Origin: Dromaius novaehollandiae
Taxonomy: Eukaryota > Chordata > Aves > Casuariiformes > Dromaiidae
NCBI RefSeq assembly: GCF_036370855.1
Contig: NC_088113.1
Coordinates: forward strand, 14,900,501-14,964,500
Direction of reading: 5' to 3'
DNA length: 64,000 nt
Under the pieces are notes generated by a model. It did no database searches. It was not told the origin of the DNA and saw nothing but the letters and a program-made list of their open reading frames with translations. The first letter of the stretch is position 1, and the number at the start of each line of letters is the position of its first letter. Shown piece by piece: positions 11,201-23,999 of this stretch. Made by a program: the position numbers and the translations under genes.

Positions 11201-14200
11201 AGGGTATTTTGGGTTTTATTTCCCACAGCCTTTTCAGCACTGATCATAGAATTAACTTCTCTCTAATGGGAATAAAGTTTGAGAGGCATACAGTGGGGAA
11301 ATACATCTGGTTTGCTAAAGAGGTTGGGAGATTTTATTGGAAATTCCCAACTTTTGTGCTTCAGTCTCCCACTTCCATGCCATGAGATCATCACATGCCT
11401 ATGAAATTGACCAAAAAAGCTTAAAGTGTTTTTCCCTTTAAAAAATGATGTTTGTTAGATTAAAATATTTCTTAATGTGCTATTAGCAAAACTGAACGAA
11501 CACAATTGTCTTCAAGTGTCCTGTCTTGTCCTGCTTGCTTTGCAGCCTAGACGCCAGTTGCAGTTGGTATATTTTGCTCAAGATTCAGAACTGTGGTGAC
11601 CCTGCCAAATAGTTTTAGTTGCATTTAAAAATAAAAGGGCTGTTTATACATTACAATCCACAGAGGGTCTGAAATCAGTATGTCCTAAGATGAATACAAA
11701 TCATAGACAAAAAGTGTTTTGTTGGAAGGCTTCACAAATATGGGACTGATTACTGCTAGACAGCGCCGATTTCCTTCTCTAAGAGGGAACTGATATAATT
11801 CCTTCCTGACAGCTAGAAATTAGAATTGGGTTGGGTTTTGGCTGTTTTAGACTTGACCAACCTTCAAAATGAGCAAAAAGGACAGAGTTCTCATCCATCT
11901 GTAGTTGATGGGAATTTTGTCTGTAAGCCACGTTTTTAGTCTAAATACCCATCCAACTGCCCCGTTACTGTGGAGGTACTGCTAACAACTTCATAGCTGT
12001 GGTTTTGTCAAGCATTTAACTTTGTGGTTTAAAATCTCTCTGACAGGTCAGTGACAGAATTCAGTTTGCAAATTGACACATCAGATTTTTTTTCAGGGAA
12101 GAACTGATTTCACCATGACATTGCATAAAATGAAATTCTCTTTTTAAAGTTTTGCCCTAGCATTTCTGTTCAGCTCTTAATAGCAGATCCAGCATCCGTT
12201 CAACCTTTGCATAGCGTTTGTCAGCGTCACCTCTCTAAGGGGGTTTTCTCAAAAACTCTTGTTTAATTCAGTGAAATAAGTGCATGAGTTAGTGAAAAAC
12301 AGCCCCTTTCCATGTTGAAGCATTTATCTATCAGATTTCACCACTACTTTTTTTTTCACCCAATTTTTCTTTATTCCCTCTCATTTGCCTCCTTCATTTC
12401 TGCTGCTTACAGAAATCTGTCAGTATGTTCCCCAACCATTACCAGGACAACAGAGAGTACTGAAAGATCAGGATGACTGATGCTCTGGTTTTGCAGTCCT
12501 GCTCGCTCGGTGCCATTTTTGAGCTGATCTGCATGGGTTATGTCCGGCCGGCTCGCCTGCCCGACCCTTCCTCGTCTTGGAGGCCAAGTCCTGGATCTGG
12601 TGGCACCATGAGTCAGGATGGACTCGGGAGCCTCAGCTCATCAGTGGATGGACTGCTATTTCACTACCTATAGGGCAGTTTTTAAAGAGAGGAGCTGTAT
12701 CCACGGCGGAGCTTATAAGGCACTCAAGCTCTATGTTTCTTTTCCATGTTACTGGTAAGAACGTCTTTCCTTCTTCCTTCTGTGGCCTTGCACAGATGGC
12801 TCAGTCTCTGGGTCCATTCTCTCCAAAGTAGATATTTCCCCACTGCATGAGGATGTCTGAAGAGTTAATTATAATGTTTGGTGGACACAAGATGACCGTA
12901 TTACTGTACAGGATAATGTGTAAACAGAAGACACGAGGAGGAATGTTTTTCCGTGGGCTGTTGAAGGATGACTTGATTCTGGAAAGGAATGTGTTGTTAG
13001 ATTAAGCCTAAAATAGAAACAATTTAACAGTGTAAGTTTTCCTAATAATCATAAACGTCACATTTTTATGCTATGAGTTTCCTTTTTTTAATTAAAAGTA
13101 GCTCTGTGGAATCACTTAATACCAGTTTGCAGTGATAAGTGGTTTTTGTCCTTAGCTTTGAAAGGGCTGCATTGAACAGGATGGGTGTAGCTTTCTTCAA
13201 CTTGCCTACAAAGCTAAAGAAATGCAAAGCAGCTTATTGCTCAATTATGCTGACTTTAGCAAACTCGTAGGACAAATTAAAAAAAGAAAAAGAATATCTA
13301 GTCTCAACCTGGATATTTAATGGTCCCAAAATGTGCTGAACTCTGTAGTCTAAATGGGCTCTTTAGTGTGGTGTCAAATAAGCTAAAAAGCAAGGGAGCT
13401 TTATAAAGCTCGCTTCATTGTTTAAACTTGTTTAACTCATGTTAAGGCTAATGTACATTTATTCAGACTGACAAAGTGCTGAATTTACACAACAGGGATA
13501 GTAATAATTAGGTCAGATACTTTTTAAATGGCAGTGGGGGGGTGGGAATACTTGACTCTTATGCTTATGAATGGAAATGATTATTAGCACTGACTGAGGC
13601 CAACCGCAGCAATACATGCACAGGCTCTTCTCACCCACCCCCCTCAACAGCTCCCCTTTTACATCCAGGTGCGAGTGCCACGTCCTCGCTGCCCTCCTGC
13701 TGCTTCGAGCCCTGTAGTCTTGCATGAGCAGCAGCTGTCAGTCAGGCTTTGCTTTAGACGTTTCTTATGAGAACGTGGTGTTCCTAATATGATTACGTGT
13801 AGTTTTAGCATGCCTGTAAATGTACTTTGAAGCTGGCCCTCCTATTCCCTGCTGGGATCTGATCGAGACCAATAAATCGTATTAACAAAGATGAAAACCA
13901 AGTCATTAAACTGCATTGTCTGTTCAAGCTTATAAAGTTGAGCTCCAATCTTTCATAGTGTCTACCTGAATATATAAGAGCTAGGTAGCTTTATTGCTAA
14001 TGTTTTCCTAAACATCTCTCACTCAGAGATGAGGATGAGGTGAGAGATCTGTACCTTGCACCTTTCTTTGAGATATTTGATGTGATTCCTGAGACAGTCC
14101 CAGATTAGTTAGTCCATGGAACTGATCCAGCACAGCAGGATTTGTTTCTCCAAGGACATTTTTTCTCTGCTTTCCTCACGTTGAACAAGCGCTCCTGCTT

Positions 14201-17200
14201 GCTTCAGTGAAATCGAATCTGCTTGCCTTGGAATTGTGGTCAGCGGCCTGCATGCTGGGCTGGTTGGATCTCTTAAGTTGTAGCCATTTACTTTCCCATT
14301 GAGATTTCTGCTACTCATAGCTCATTTGGTTTGCATGTTTCCATTCTTTAAGGAATCATTAAACAGTTTCGAGCATACTTGTTGGACTAGCTGCAGCGTC
14401 TGCAGCCAGCTGCAAAGAGCAAGGTCGATAGTCAGAGCCGTCTTAGCATTCCCGTGTTTAAAAACCGCAAACGAGAATTGGAATTTGACTGAATGGGTGA
14501 AGATTTAGCCACACACACCAAGTATGTTAGATCTAGTATGCGAAAATGTGCACGAAGGTGTGCTCCCAGTGTGCGAAGTTTCCAAAGCAGCGACTGGGCA
14601 GAGATGCATCTGTAACGTCCCTACGTGGGAGATCCGGTGCTGTAGCAGGCGTCTGCTGCAAACTGAGATATGACTTGCTGAGTCAGAAACTCGGTACTTT
14701 GAGTCACTAAAGCGTATCTGTTCCTTAGGACTTTTTTTTTCCTCCTCTCTGGTTTCGTAACAAAATATTGCAGTGAATGCACACGAGCCGCGCTTGGAGG
14801 CATTATCCACGTGGTGGCACCAAAAGCACAGCGCAGAGAAAGGCTGCGGCCGAAGCCAGTAATTGTTAAGTTACAGGAGAAGGAGAGAAGCATGTAAAAA
14901 CAGAGGGAACCCTTCCATAGTCGGGGAGCGAAGGATTTGAGCGAAACGTCAGGACGCGCTCAAAGCGTGTGCTCGCGGAGCAGATGTGTCCTGCGCTATG
15001 GATGCTGCCAGTTGAATGGTGACTATATGTAAAGCAGTGACTGCGTTGTCCCCGTCCCTGCTGCTTTGCACGTCCCAGTGAGACATCTTCGCAGATCCAA
15101 AGCTGAACTTCTTCCCTTTTAAACCTTCTTGTTTGCTTTCACTGCTGCCCAAAGTTTCTGAAACTCCCTAACTGTGCTGTAAGTCATTTCAATTTTTCAA
15201 GCTTAATAATTGGCTCTAGATAATAATAGCATTGCTAAAGCTTTCCCTTCTGTCACCTGCAAAAATGTGAATTAATTTCCTGTAGCTCTATATAATAATA
15301 AATAGATGTTGTTATAGCGTTACACAGGGGTCCAGAATGCAGACAGTGCTCCTGCATGCAAGCCGGGTAGCACACAAGCTTGCTGTGATGCCTGCCCTGA
15401 AGATTGCTCGCAGGATAGATCTACTATCTGTTGTTCTTTCCCTCTTTTTCAGTTGTTTTCGTGTGTATGTGGTTGGTAAACTCTTAACATCAGGGAATGC
15501 AGCTTAATTATAAGGGGAGAAATAGCAGTAATAATAAAGAGATGGACTGCAAAAAGGGAGAAAACATCTCCGGTGGGAGAAGACAGTGGAGAAACAGTGC
15601 CTGTCTTTTACTAGGATGACTTTCAAGTGAAAGCAGCAGGATTTATTTGATTGTTTAATATACTCATTTTTCAAAGTGAGTTGGCCAGAAAATAGAATAT
15701 TTCTTCTACAGAAAATTCCAGTGCTTCAGAACTTCTTTCTATTTCAAATCAGAAAGAAAAGCACAAACTACGCCCTGAAGTAACGTTCTGTAAAATGCTA
15801 ATTTGGAATAGTTGAGCCGGGCCTGTTGCTTGTGTCATTCTGACTATATTCAAAAATTCTCTCATAAAAATGAGCTACTGATGCAATTAGCTTTTTAGTG
15901 CATCTCAAAGTCAAAATGAAATAAAATATTTTGTCCCCTCACCACCTAAAACCACTGTAAACAGCAGTGCATTCAGGATTTAAATCCTATTTTCTGCCAC
16001 TTCTATTTCATTAAAAAGTTTTCAGCAACTCTGTTTGCAATGTTTAGTACTTCATGTTTGATTTAGAGAGATCCCCAAGTCAAGTTGCCTGTAGTTAGAA
16101 TTTTAAAAACCAAAGAGGAAAAGAAAAATTCATCTTCTATTTTAGGGTCTTGCAGTACTGGAAATGCAAACACTGCAGAGTGAACATTTAACTAGTGCAT
16201 GAGAATCTAAAAAAAGTGTAAAGCAAATGCAGTGCAACAAGTCTATTTGCCTTGTTCAACTACAGCAGCATTAAGACATTAAAAATACATTTACGGATTT
16301 CATAATGTGATTGCAACATTCACACAGGTTGGGATTTTTAATTTAACTTTGAACTGGATAGTGCGGATTGCATGGAGACCAGAATGGACTATATTCTAAT
16401 GGGAGAATTTGCCTTATACAGAATTAACATATCAAAGGCATAGAACAATTTTTTTAAGAAGATGGCACAACGCTTGCAAGGTTGCCATCCTGCTAGAACT
16501 GTTGGCATCGGAGTAGGATTTCAGACCATTCCAGGCAGTAGGGTGTTAGGGAGGTGCTTGGACTGTCTTTTTTCATGCTCCTTCATGCCGAGTGCATGAA
16601 ACACAGCTGGTCATGGTGCAGCCTGGTAAACTTTGGTCCTGTCTTCTGCTGGCGTCAGAGGTCCGAACGAGCAGCCTTCTGGCGGGCACCAGCTGCCTAG
16701 GGCAGCGCTGGCAGGTCAGTTGTTTCTAGCAAACCATCCTGGTGGAAGTCACGTTGCCATTGGAAGCAGAACTGTAGTTTGGCCAGGACTACCTCTATTC
16801 ACGGCACTGCAGGTTAATTTGTGTTCTTTGAAGACATTTGTATCTGCAAGCGGTACATTTTGTGAACTCCCTGGTATTTCAATGTGTGCTATTCAGCCTG
16901 TTTTGGAAATGGCTTCAGCTGGTGACTTGGCAGTAAAACAGGAATGCGTGTCTATCTTAGAGCTGAAGAGCGCCTGCAGATCCCTTCCCGTGCTGGTTCT
17001 GCCCCAGCTCGCTGGAGGGTCCGGGTGTGCTCTGTGCACCTGCCCCTGTGCTGAGGTGGTCCTGAGGCGATGCCGCTGCTCCAGGCAGAGGTGCTGCACA
17101 GTCAGATGCAGGTCTTTACAGTTTCTGGTCAAATCTTGGGGAAGTTTGCAAAATTTGCAGTTAGCAGGAGAATTTGGGCTGTGGCTGTGAAGTATTCCAG

Positions 17201-20200
17201 CACTCAGCACTGGGTTACTATTCGTGATTTTTTTTGAGGAAAAATATTCAAAAACTAAGACAAGACAGTGTTTTGTCGCTATTGGCAGGGCCAGTGTGTA
17301 GATGTCATCCTCTTGTATTTGTTCCCTAACAGCTGCCATAGTGCTCTCACTCAGGTGTAGTCAATGCTGTTGGTTTGAATGCCCATCCAATCAATATTGC
17401 TACAAAAGGGAAGGAGGGATGTAGCCAAAGAAATTGTCTGCACCACTAACAAGGATAGATAGTTGCAGTAAATATTGTGGAAATACAGCTGAAGAGGAGA
17501 GCAGCAGAAAGGGTGCAGTGACAGTCAGGCCCTTAGGTGTGACCGCCTGGTATAGTGGAGTGTCAACCCACGGTGCTGTTAGTTTTAGCTCTGCAGGGGA
17601 TACCGCTTCGCTTTGGGATGTGCTCCTCATTACAGCTGTGCCTGAGATGGATTTTTTCCTTGCTGTGGAACAATCAGAATAGGAAAATCCAGGCTATTCC
17701 CTTCACCCTTTCACTCCAGGATCAGAGTCTGCCACCATCTAGGCCTTGAAAGGCAGAAAACAATTTGGACCTTCCTGCACATGCAGGTGTGTAACCTTGA
17801 AAGTACTGTGTCCATTGCACTGTACTTTGCACCCTTGCACACATACGTCAGATAGGATTGCACCACATGCGTTAATTCCTTCAAAGAAAGCATGTTCTTT
17901 GGCCCTACGTGTAGTTGTACATCTCATTGTGAAAAGCCCCCTCCAAGTCTCTAAGTATCTTGGCATCGTGGACTCGCTTCTGCTTCCCATGTTACTGCTG
18001 ATGTATCCTGTCCCATGGTTAGCTAGACCTTCTGTGACCAAACAAGACTGTTCCTCACACGTGATGAATGGTGACAGCTGGTACCTCATGAAAAAATATT
18101 CATGGGTGTTATCAGGGGCTCTAACACAAACTAAAAAGCCCCATCTCAGAAATTCGGAACTTTCTGGCCGTTTGTCCTCATGGGCCCCAAGGAACAGCAG
18201 CTCTTTGACAACAAGTTCTCCTTGGAAGCTGAGCTCTCAGTATGGCATTAGTTAGCTCTTGTCCAACAGAACTGGAAGTGATATATTTGCAAATGACAAT
18301 AGCCTGATGTCCATCTGCACTGAGACGTTACAGCTCTCCACCGGTGTGGTAAGCTTTGTGTGCTTTTCTAGGACGGTGGCATTTCGTGGTCACAGGGATT
18401 AGCCTTGCTCTTCAACAGTGTTAGAAAATGATCCATGTGAAAACAACTGAGTGACGGGATGAACAAAAGGAGTTATGAAAACTATATAATTTGGTCTGAG
18501 AACTCTTGATGCCTTCTGGGAAGTAGCATATAATACACAGCATGAAATATCCCATCAAACACGGACAGCACAAACACGGAGCAACGTTGAGCAAGAAGTT
18601 TGACCAGAACACCGATTATTGATTTCAAAACATCCCAGTGCTATGTGGCCACAACAATCTGAGGCAAAATTGGAGTAGTCAGAAAGAATGAAAGTAGTGC
18701 AGACACGCTGCTCACACAACCACTGTTGAAGTTCACTTAATGCAGATATGCAACAGCTGCAACAAGTTTCATGCAGAGACATGCCTTCATTATTTAATTT
18801 AAGTGTAGGAATCAGCACTCACAGGGCAAGGAATGCTGTCTGAAAGGCATATCAAACCTTCTGCAGCTGGAAACAGAATTCAAACTGAATCTTATCAAAA
18901 GTGAAAGAGTTGTGAGCAGCCTAATAGGTATTTTCATTGCAATGATTTGGGTAGTAACAGCAGAAGTTGAGCATTAGTTACGAATTGGGCTATCTTCTTG
19001 CATCTCCAGAAAAGGAAAATGAGGCTAGGCTATCTGTACGCTTGCACTGCAGCTGTCTGCAAGATAGTTGTCCTGAGGATAAGGATGCTGTGATTTGCCA
19101 GAGCGCAAATTAAGTCATTCCTTTTACACCTGACCTTTTTTTAATCTACACTGCTGCTTTCAGCCAGTTACAGCAGCCCCGGGGGTTCATGGCCAATGGC
19201 CAAATGACCTGTGAATGATAACAAAGAAAAGCAACAAACTTATGTTCACTCTACAGTGATCCCACTGAAAAGTGTCTAGAGATCCCTCGGCATTCACCAC
19301 GATGAAAACAGGTGATCTCCACTAAGAGTTGGATACACCAAAATCAGCAAGCCCCTAACTTTGCCTTCTAAATGGAGTTTGAGTGGTTGTCTTCTGAGGG
19401 CCACAGACAATTCTTCACCGCAGTCATTTTCAACACAAAAATATTGGATTTTGATAGCACAGCAAAACTGTCAGGAAACAGGTTGGGCCACAGAGTACAT
19501 CTCAAATGACACTTTGAAAATCACTATATTTTTATGTGATCTCTGTGCTTTGTTTCTTTCAAATCAGAAGCCATCTGGATGAGGAATCTATTGTCTCTTG
19601 CTATTATATTCTTTGGGGCTGAGGTCCACTAGTACACTGGGTGAAAATCATGACAATATTTACAGCTAGTAACTACTGATTTTTATTCTGCCCATCTTTT
19701 GAAGCTGCACAGTATTCAATAGAAATCATACTCAGAAATGAAGTTTCAAATTTATCTGAAACAAAGCAGCACGTGCTTGAGGAATAGGTTTATTCCTCAC
19801 TATTAGCTCTGGATTCAAGATCTGTAGATTATTGAAACTATTTTGGTTAATTCAGCTTGGAGCACTCTCGTAAGGTTTTTTTAATCTCTGAGGACTTTTC
19901 CTTTCATCAGTAGGTGCTACTGTAGTCTGCAATGACTTTTGCTCCTTATGGGCAAAACTTGAACATGAATTTGTATCATGATTGCATTAAGACCTGTGCT
20001 GCAAAAACTTTAATTGATATTGCTGTGATCTTGCTTGTCTTCACGTTTTTGGCAAACGAAAGCCCCACTGATACACTTAAACTTCCCAGAGCAAGCTTTT
20101 ATGATATACTGTACTCTAATGTATTTTTATTAAGCTTCTCTGAAATGATTTTCAAAGGGTAGAAACCTAGGCTTAGCTTGCTACAGAGTTTAATGGAGCC

Positions 20201-20520
20201 AAACTGCTACCCACAGTCTTTAAAGAACATGCTATAACCTCTTTGCTAAACAATCTGCTCTGCTGTTACCAAGTTTTACCCAATATTCCAATGAAACTTA
20301 TTCCTTTTCAACCTTTGCCAAGCTGAGGTTATTAAGAAAGAGATACAAATTAAAAGGATTAAAAATGCAGCTCTAATTAAACACACATGAGCAGTTAAGA
20401 GCTGGCTCTGCCCTGGTTATCTGTGCACATAGAAATATCACACACAACTTAAAACAGCTGTAGACTCCATTAAGTGCTTGCTGAAGGCATTGCCAAGCAA
20501 TGTAATAATATGCTGTGCAT
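8211..20520. other. intergenic DNA between RTF2 and TFAP2C, first part
   Basis: About 12 kb without a recognised gene. Composition is mostly AT-rich, with GC-richer patches near 10.4-10.7, 12.5-12.6, 13.6-13.7, 14.6-15.1 and 16.6-17.2 kb. The longest open frame (16633-17190, +, 185 codons) is Cys-rich, has no family signature and is overlapped by a 148-codon open frame on the other strand. A possible non-coding exon is noted at 12413-12754. Confidence 0.6.
8540..8580. repeat. poly(A) followed by GAAA repeats
   Basis: An A run of about 24 followed by GAAA units. This is the form often left by a decayed retroposon tail, but no element body is recognised upstream. Confidence 0.75.
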
Positions 20521-20524
20521 TTCT

Positions 20525-20695
20525 CTAGAGCTTTTCATATACAGGTCCCAAAATGTTTTCAAAAATTAGATGAGCCATTGTTTCCCCCACTTATGAAGGA
20601 GAAGAAACAGGCAGAAAGGCGAGGAGCGTTTTGCTGAAGCTCACACTCCTGGGCATTAGGAGCCGACCTGGGGACCTCGACTCCTCAGGCCTGGT
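20525..20695 (+). mobile_element. MIR-like SINE relic
   Basis: The order of diagnostic MIR blocks is kept: a stretch like cccacttatgaaggag (matching ccattttacagatgagg in MIR), agaaacaggcagaaaggcgagg, a tgctgaagctcacac block, then gagccgacctggggacctcg and a final gactcct. Divergence is high, as expected for an ancient amniote CORE-SINE copy. The 5' limit is approximate. Confidence 0.6.
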
Positions 20696-23150
20696 GGGCC
20701 TGCGGAGTGTCCCCCCTTTCAAGTTATTTCACATCAACCCAGAGCTGTAACGCTGCTTCCTCCCGTTGATGACTTCTTGGGTCTCCAAAAAACGTGGAGT
20801 ACCTTGCCTCAGCCATGAGAAAGAGCTCGGTTGTCCCGAAACGCTGTGCCAGTGGCATGAGACAGGGCGGGTTGCGTTTCCGAGCCTCAAACCGCACTGA
20901 TGTTTCTTTCCGGAAGAATGTAAAATGCAACCAAAACATATCAAGCAACCTGGGCTTTCTATGACAAAAGTGAGTTGGTATCTCTTAATAAGTATCCAAA
21001 CAAGCCCTTGAAGACACGTAATCACAAAACAGCGTGTGCGATCAGAGCTCGGCATTTTAAGGGATTAGAGGGGGATTAGGATGTTTGTAAATTCCTCACC
21101 AACCTTTTGTAGAGACAGGATGGAACATTTTTTAAAGAATTCACAAGCAGCAACTGTCTGTTAAAAGCCTTTATTCCTCTCTGATTTGTGCTGGGTGTGG
21201 ATCACTTTGTGATTTTTTTAAAGGGTAGCATAACATAGCTCATCAATCTAGGCTGCATATAAATCCTGCTTTGTATGATTCCGTATGTGTTTCAAGTGCT
21301 TTATGCTTCGCACGAAGAATGGGAGAACCTCCTTGCAACAGAGTATAACAGGTCTTTTCATTCCCCCGCTGGCGTTGCTGGTTTAACACACCCACCCAAA
21401 GGAATAATATCACCTGGGGAAAAAAAGCGAGTTTTGTTCTCCAAGCAGTGTTCCAGAAAAGCCACTCATACTCTACTACTCCTGGGGACGACACATCATG
21501 ATCAGCTTGAAAAATCACAGTTAATAATCAGGGTTCACCAGACAGGATAACAGGATCTCCCTGCTTTTTCTGAGAAAGGGAGATGAAACTGGACAGGAAA
21601 GGAGAGGAACACCCTGAGTCGCGCCTGGATCCGGGGTTAATGCTCTGACGGATCATCTGAACGTGGTATTAAACAGCGCTGTTCAGAGCTTCGCTTAAGC
21701 CCGCCGGCATGCTGCGTTTCAGCTCAGTGAGAAAGCGCAGCTGGAGGCACGCACTGTGCGGGCAGATCTCCACATCCGTTAGGGGAAAAGGAATAGCAAG
21801 TACTACGTAAAAATGTTGTTTGCTTGACCGGGATAATTTTTCAATATTCTATCTGGCTACTAGTTGAGGGAGAACTTTCTAGGAAGAATTGTGTGGCTGT
21901 CCTCAGGAAAGGAGGTCTCATGGTACCCGGCACTAACCTGCTTAGTTTGGAGCAGAGGTGAGGCTTTCCCTGCATCTCGCTTTGCCTCAGATTTTTGCTG
22001 GGTTTGGGAGGGTGGATAAAGTGCAGGTAAGTTGCGGCTAAGGCTCCAGGACAGGGCTGACAGGGCCATAGGACCCGGGGCTGAAGTCTTGTTCTCCCCA
22101 AGGCTACGAAGGACTGACTCCACTTTCTGTACGGCCTTGCTCTGCCTCCTTCTAGAAGGGCACAGCAGTTCTTAGCTACTTGCAGATCTGCCAAGGATAG
22201 GTCGACCAAAAAGGCTGCAATCTTTGGGCAGAGCTTTTCCGAAAGGATGAACATTCAGAGCTCTCAACCTGGCAGTCTCTTCCGTATCAGCATTTCTCAC
22301 CACAGTTTCTTTAGCCAAAGCTGATCTTAGCCATGCAAATTGCTTTGGATTAAGGATGTGAATTGAAGCACCCTGTCTAGTCCTTAATAATCCATGCATG
22401 ATCACTTGGCAGAGAACATGAATCTGAAGAGGAATCAGAGTGGTCATTTATGGAGTCCTCCAGGAACTGAGAAATCGTTCTGGGTAATTCCATACCTGAG
22501 CAAACCGTATAGCAACTACAGTGTCTACCTTTAATAATTGCACACATTCTCATAAGCATTTCTTGTTTCTTTTATCTGTAATTTCTGCATTTGCCAAGGT
22601 GCAATCATAAGGGGATTTGCCTGGAAAAAATTGGAAGAAATATAAGCAGGGTTTGGAGAAGGGAGAGAGTGAAATTACCAGTGGCAGGGTCAGGCTTCTC
22701 GCCTTTGGGGGTGGATGAGTTGTTGACTCCGGGATCAATAGAGGTGACTGGGCCACCACCCAGGCAGCAACAGCAACATCCCTGCAAGGAAAAGCGAGGC
22801 GGGGAGGGGGGTCCCACCCGGGGAGGGTCCCACCCGCCCCATTTGAGTTTGACTGGTTCTGTGCTCCCTTCTGGCTCCTCTCTCACTCAGAGGCACTTTT
22901 AAGTAATATTTGAAGTGGTGTTTATTTGTCCAATTCTGTGTGGATAAGTAGGGCATGGGGATGTTAATTTTGGTTACTACTTGTCCTTCAGACAAGGCCA
23001 GAGAGCTCTGGCCCAAGGCCAGACTGAAGAGGTTAATGTATTGCTGGCAATACTCTAACCATAGGTAGTTTGCACTTGGGTGCTTCTCTCTGTAGGAGCA
23101 CAAACACAGTATTTCATATGGTCACCCCTTAGGAAATACAGTAATTCGCA
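20696..23150. other. intergenic DNA
   Basis: No gene recognised. Contains a GC-rich stretch around 22.74-22.88 kb with a tandem duplication, and several short chance open frames on both strands. Confidence 0.55.
22807..22836. repeat. tandem duplication of a GC-rich unit
   Basis: Two adjacent copies ending gtcccacccg, the second reading gggagggtcccacccg. Each junction forms a CCC-N-GGG type sequence resembling an AP-2 half-site arrangement. The resemblance is inference only. Confidence 0.7.
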
Positions 23151-23990
23151 TTAGTTTAATTAACCCGGAGAGTCCATTGTACTGAAATGCAGCCACCTGC
23201 AAGGCAGAGCCGAGCAAGCACGGGGCGAAATGGGAGAAAGGTCCCAATTTTAAACCGGCGGAGTAGGTGTAAATCTCCCCTTTAGAAGTGGGGAGGGATT
23301 AGTACACACAGGCCCAGCAGGAGCCCGCTTTATTGCTAATTGCGTCTTCACATTTTAACCATAAAAAAAAAAGATAATCCTTGAATATTTAATGTCCCAT
23401 TTCTTCACGATCACAGAGATTAATTGGGAAATGAAAGTAGCTGAAAGAGAGGGGCAGAGTCCAGAGCGCTGGAGCAAGCGGCAGCGCCGAGCCCGGGACC
23501 AGGTAAGGCACAGGTTGTGCAATGGGAAAGCACTTGCCACCTTAAAAGGTAAGGGTTTTGCTCTACTCGGCCTGCTTTCCTCCTCCTCCTCCATGTTTTA
23601 ATAATTCCTGGGTGACTGATACTGCCCTTGAGGTCAGGAGACTCCAGTTAACAGCCAGGAAATGCCCTCTCCATTGGTCATTATTGCCTAATTAACAACT
23701 CGGAATATCTCACAATAAATGTCAATGACACACGATGGCCATTCCGAGGGGCGGGGGCTGCCATCGCTCGGCGGCATCTGCATTTAAAAGCCCCCCAGTG
23801 AGATGCAGAGGGCTGGGTGGGCGCCTCAACTGTCGCTAATGTCCCGCTCTGTCTCGGCCTCGGCTGCCGGCTCAGAGCGGTGCTTCTGGCCCCGCTTGCA
23901 CCGGGAAGACAGTTTTCATAAATGCAAAAGCTTAGAAATGACTGTTTTTAAGCCAGGTATGTCCAACCAATGCCACGATATCAGAACCAG
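23150..23990. promoter_or_regulatory. candidate TFAP2C-upstream cis-regulatory element
   Basis: A non-coding block about 11 kb upstream of the TFAP2C start. Visible motifs are a grainyhead-like AACCGG (23253-23258), a T-box-like AGGTGTAAA (23265-23273), an inverted CCAAT (ATTGG at 23673-23677), a homeodomain-type CCTAATTAAC (23687-23696), a palindrome TGTCAATGACA (23720-23730) resembling paired TALE homeodomain sites, and TEAD-like CATTCC (23740-23745), followed by a G-rich run. Motif matches are seen directly; enhancer function is inferred from density and position. Conservation is untested. Confidence 0.35.
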
Positions 23991-23999
23991 CTTATAAAA

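Noticed and set aside
11244-11270. CR1-tail-like tcatagaatt
   Set aside because: Only the short word matches; the neighbouring CR1 blocks (ggttggaagggac type) are missing.
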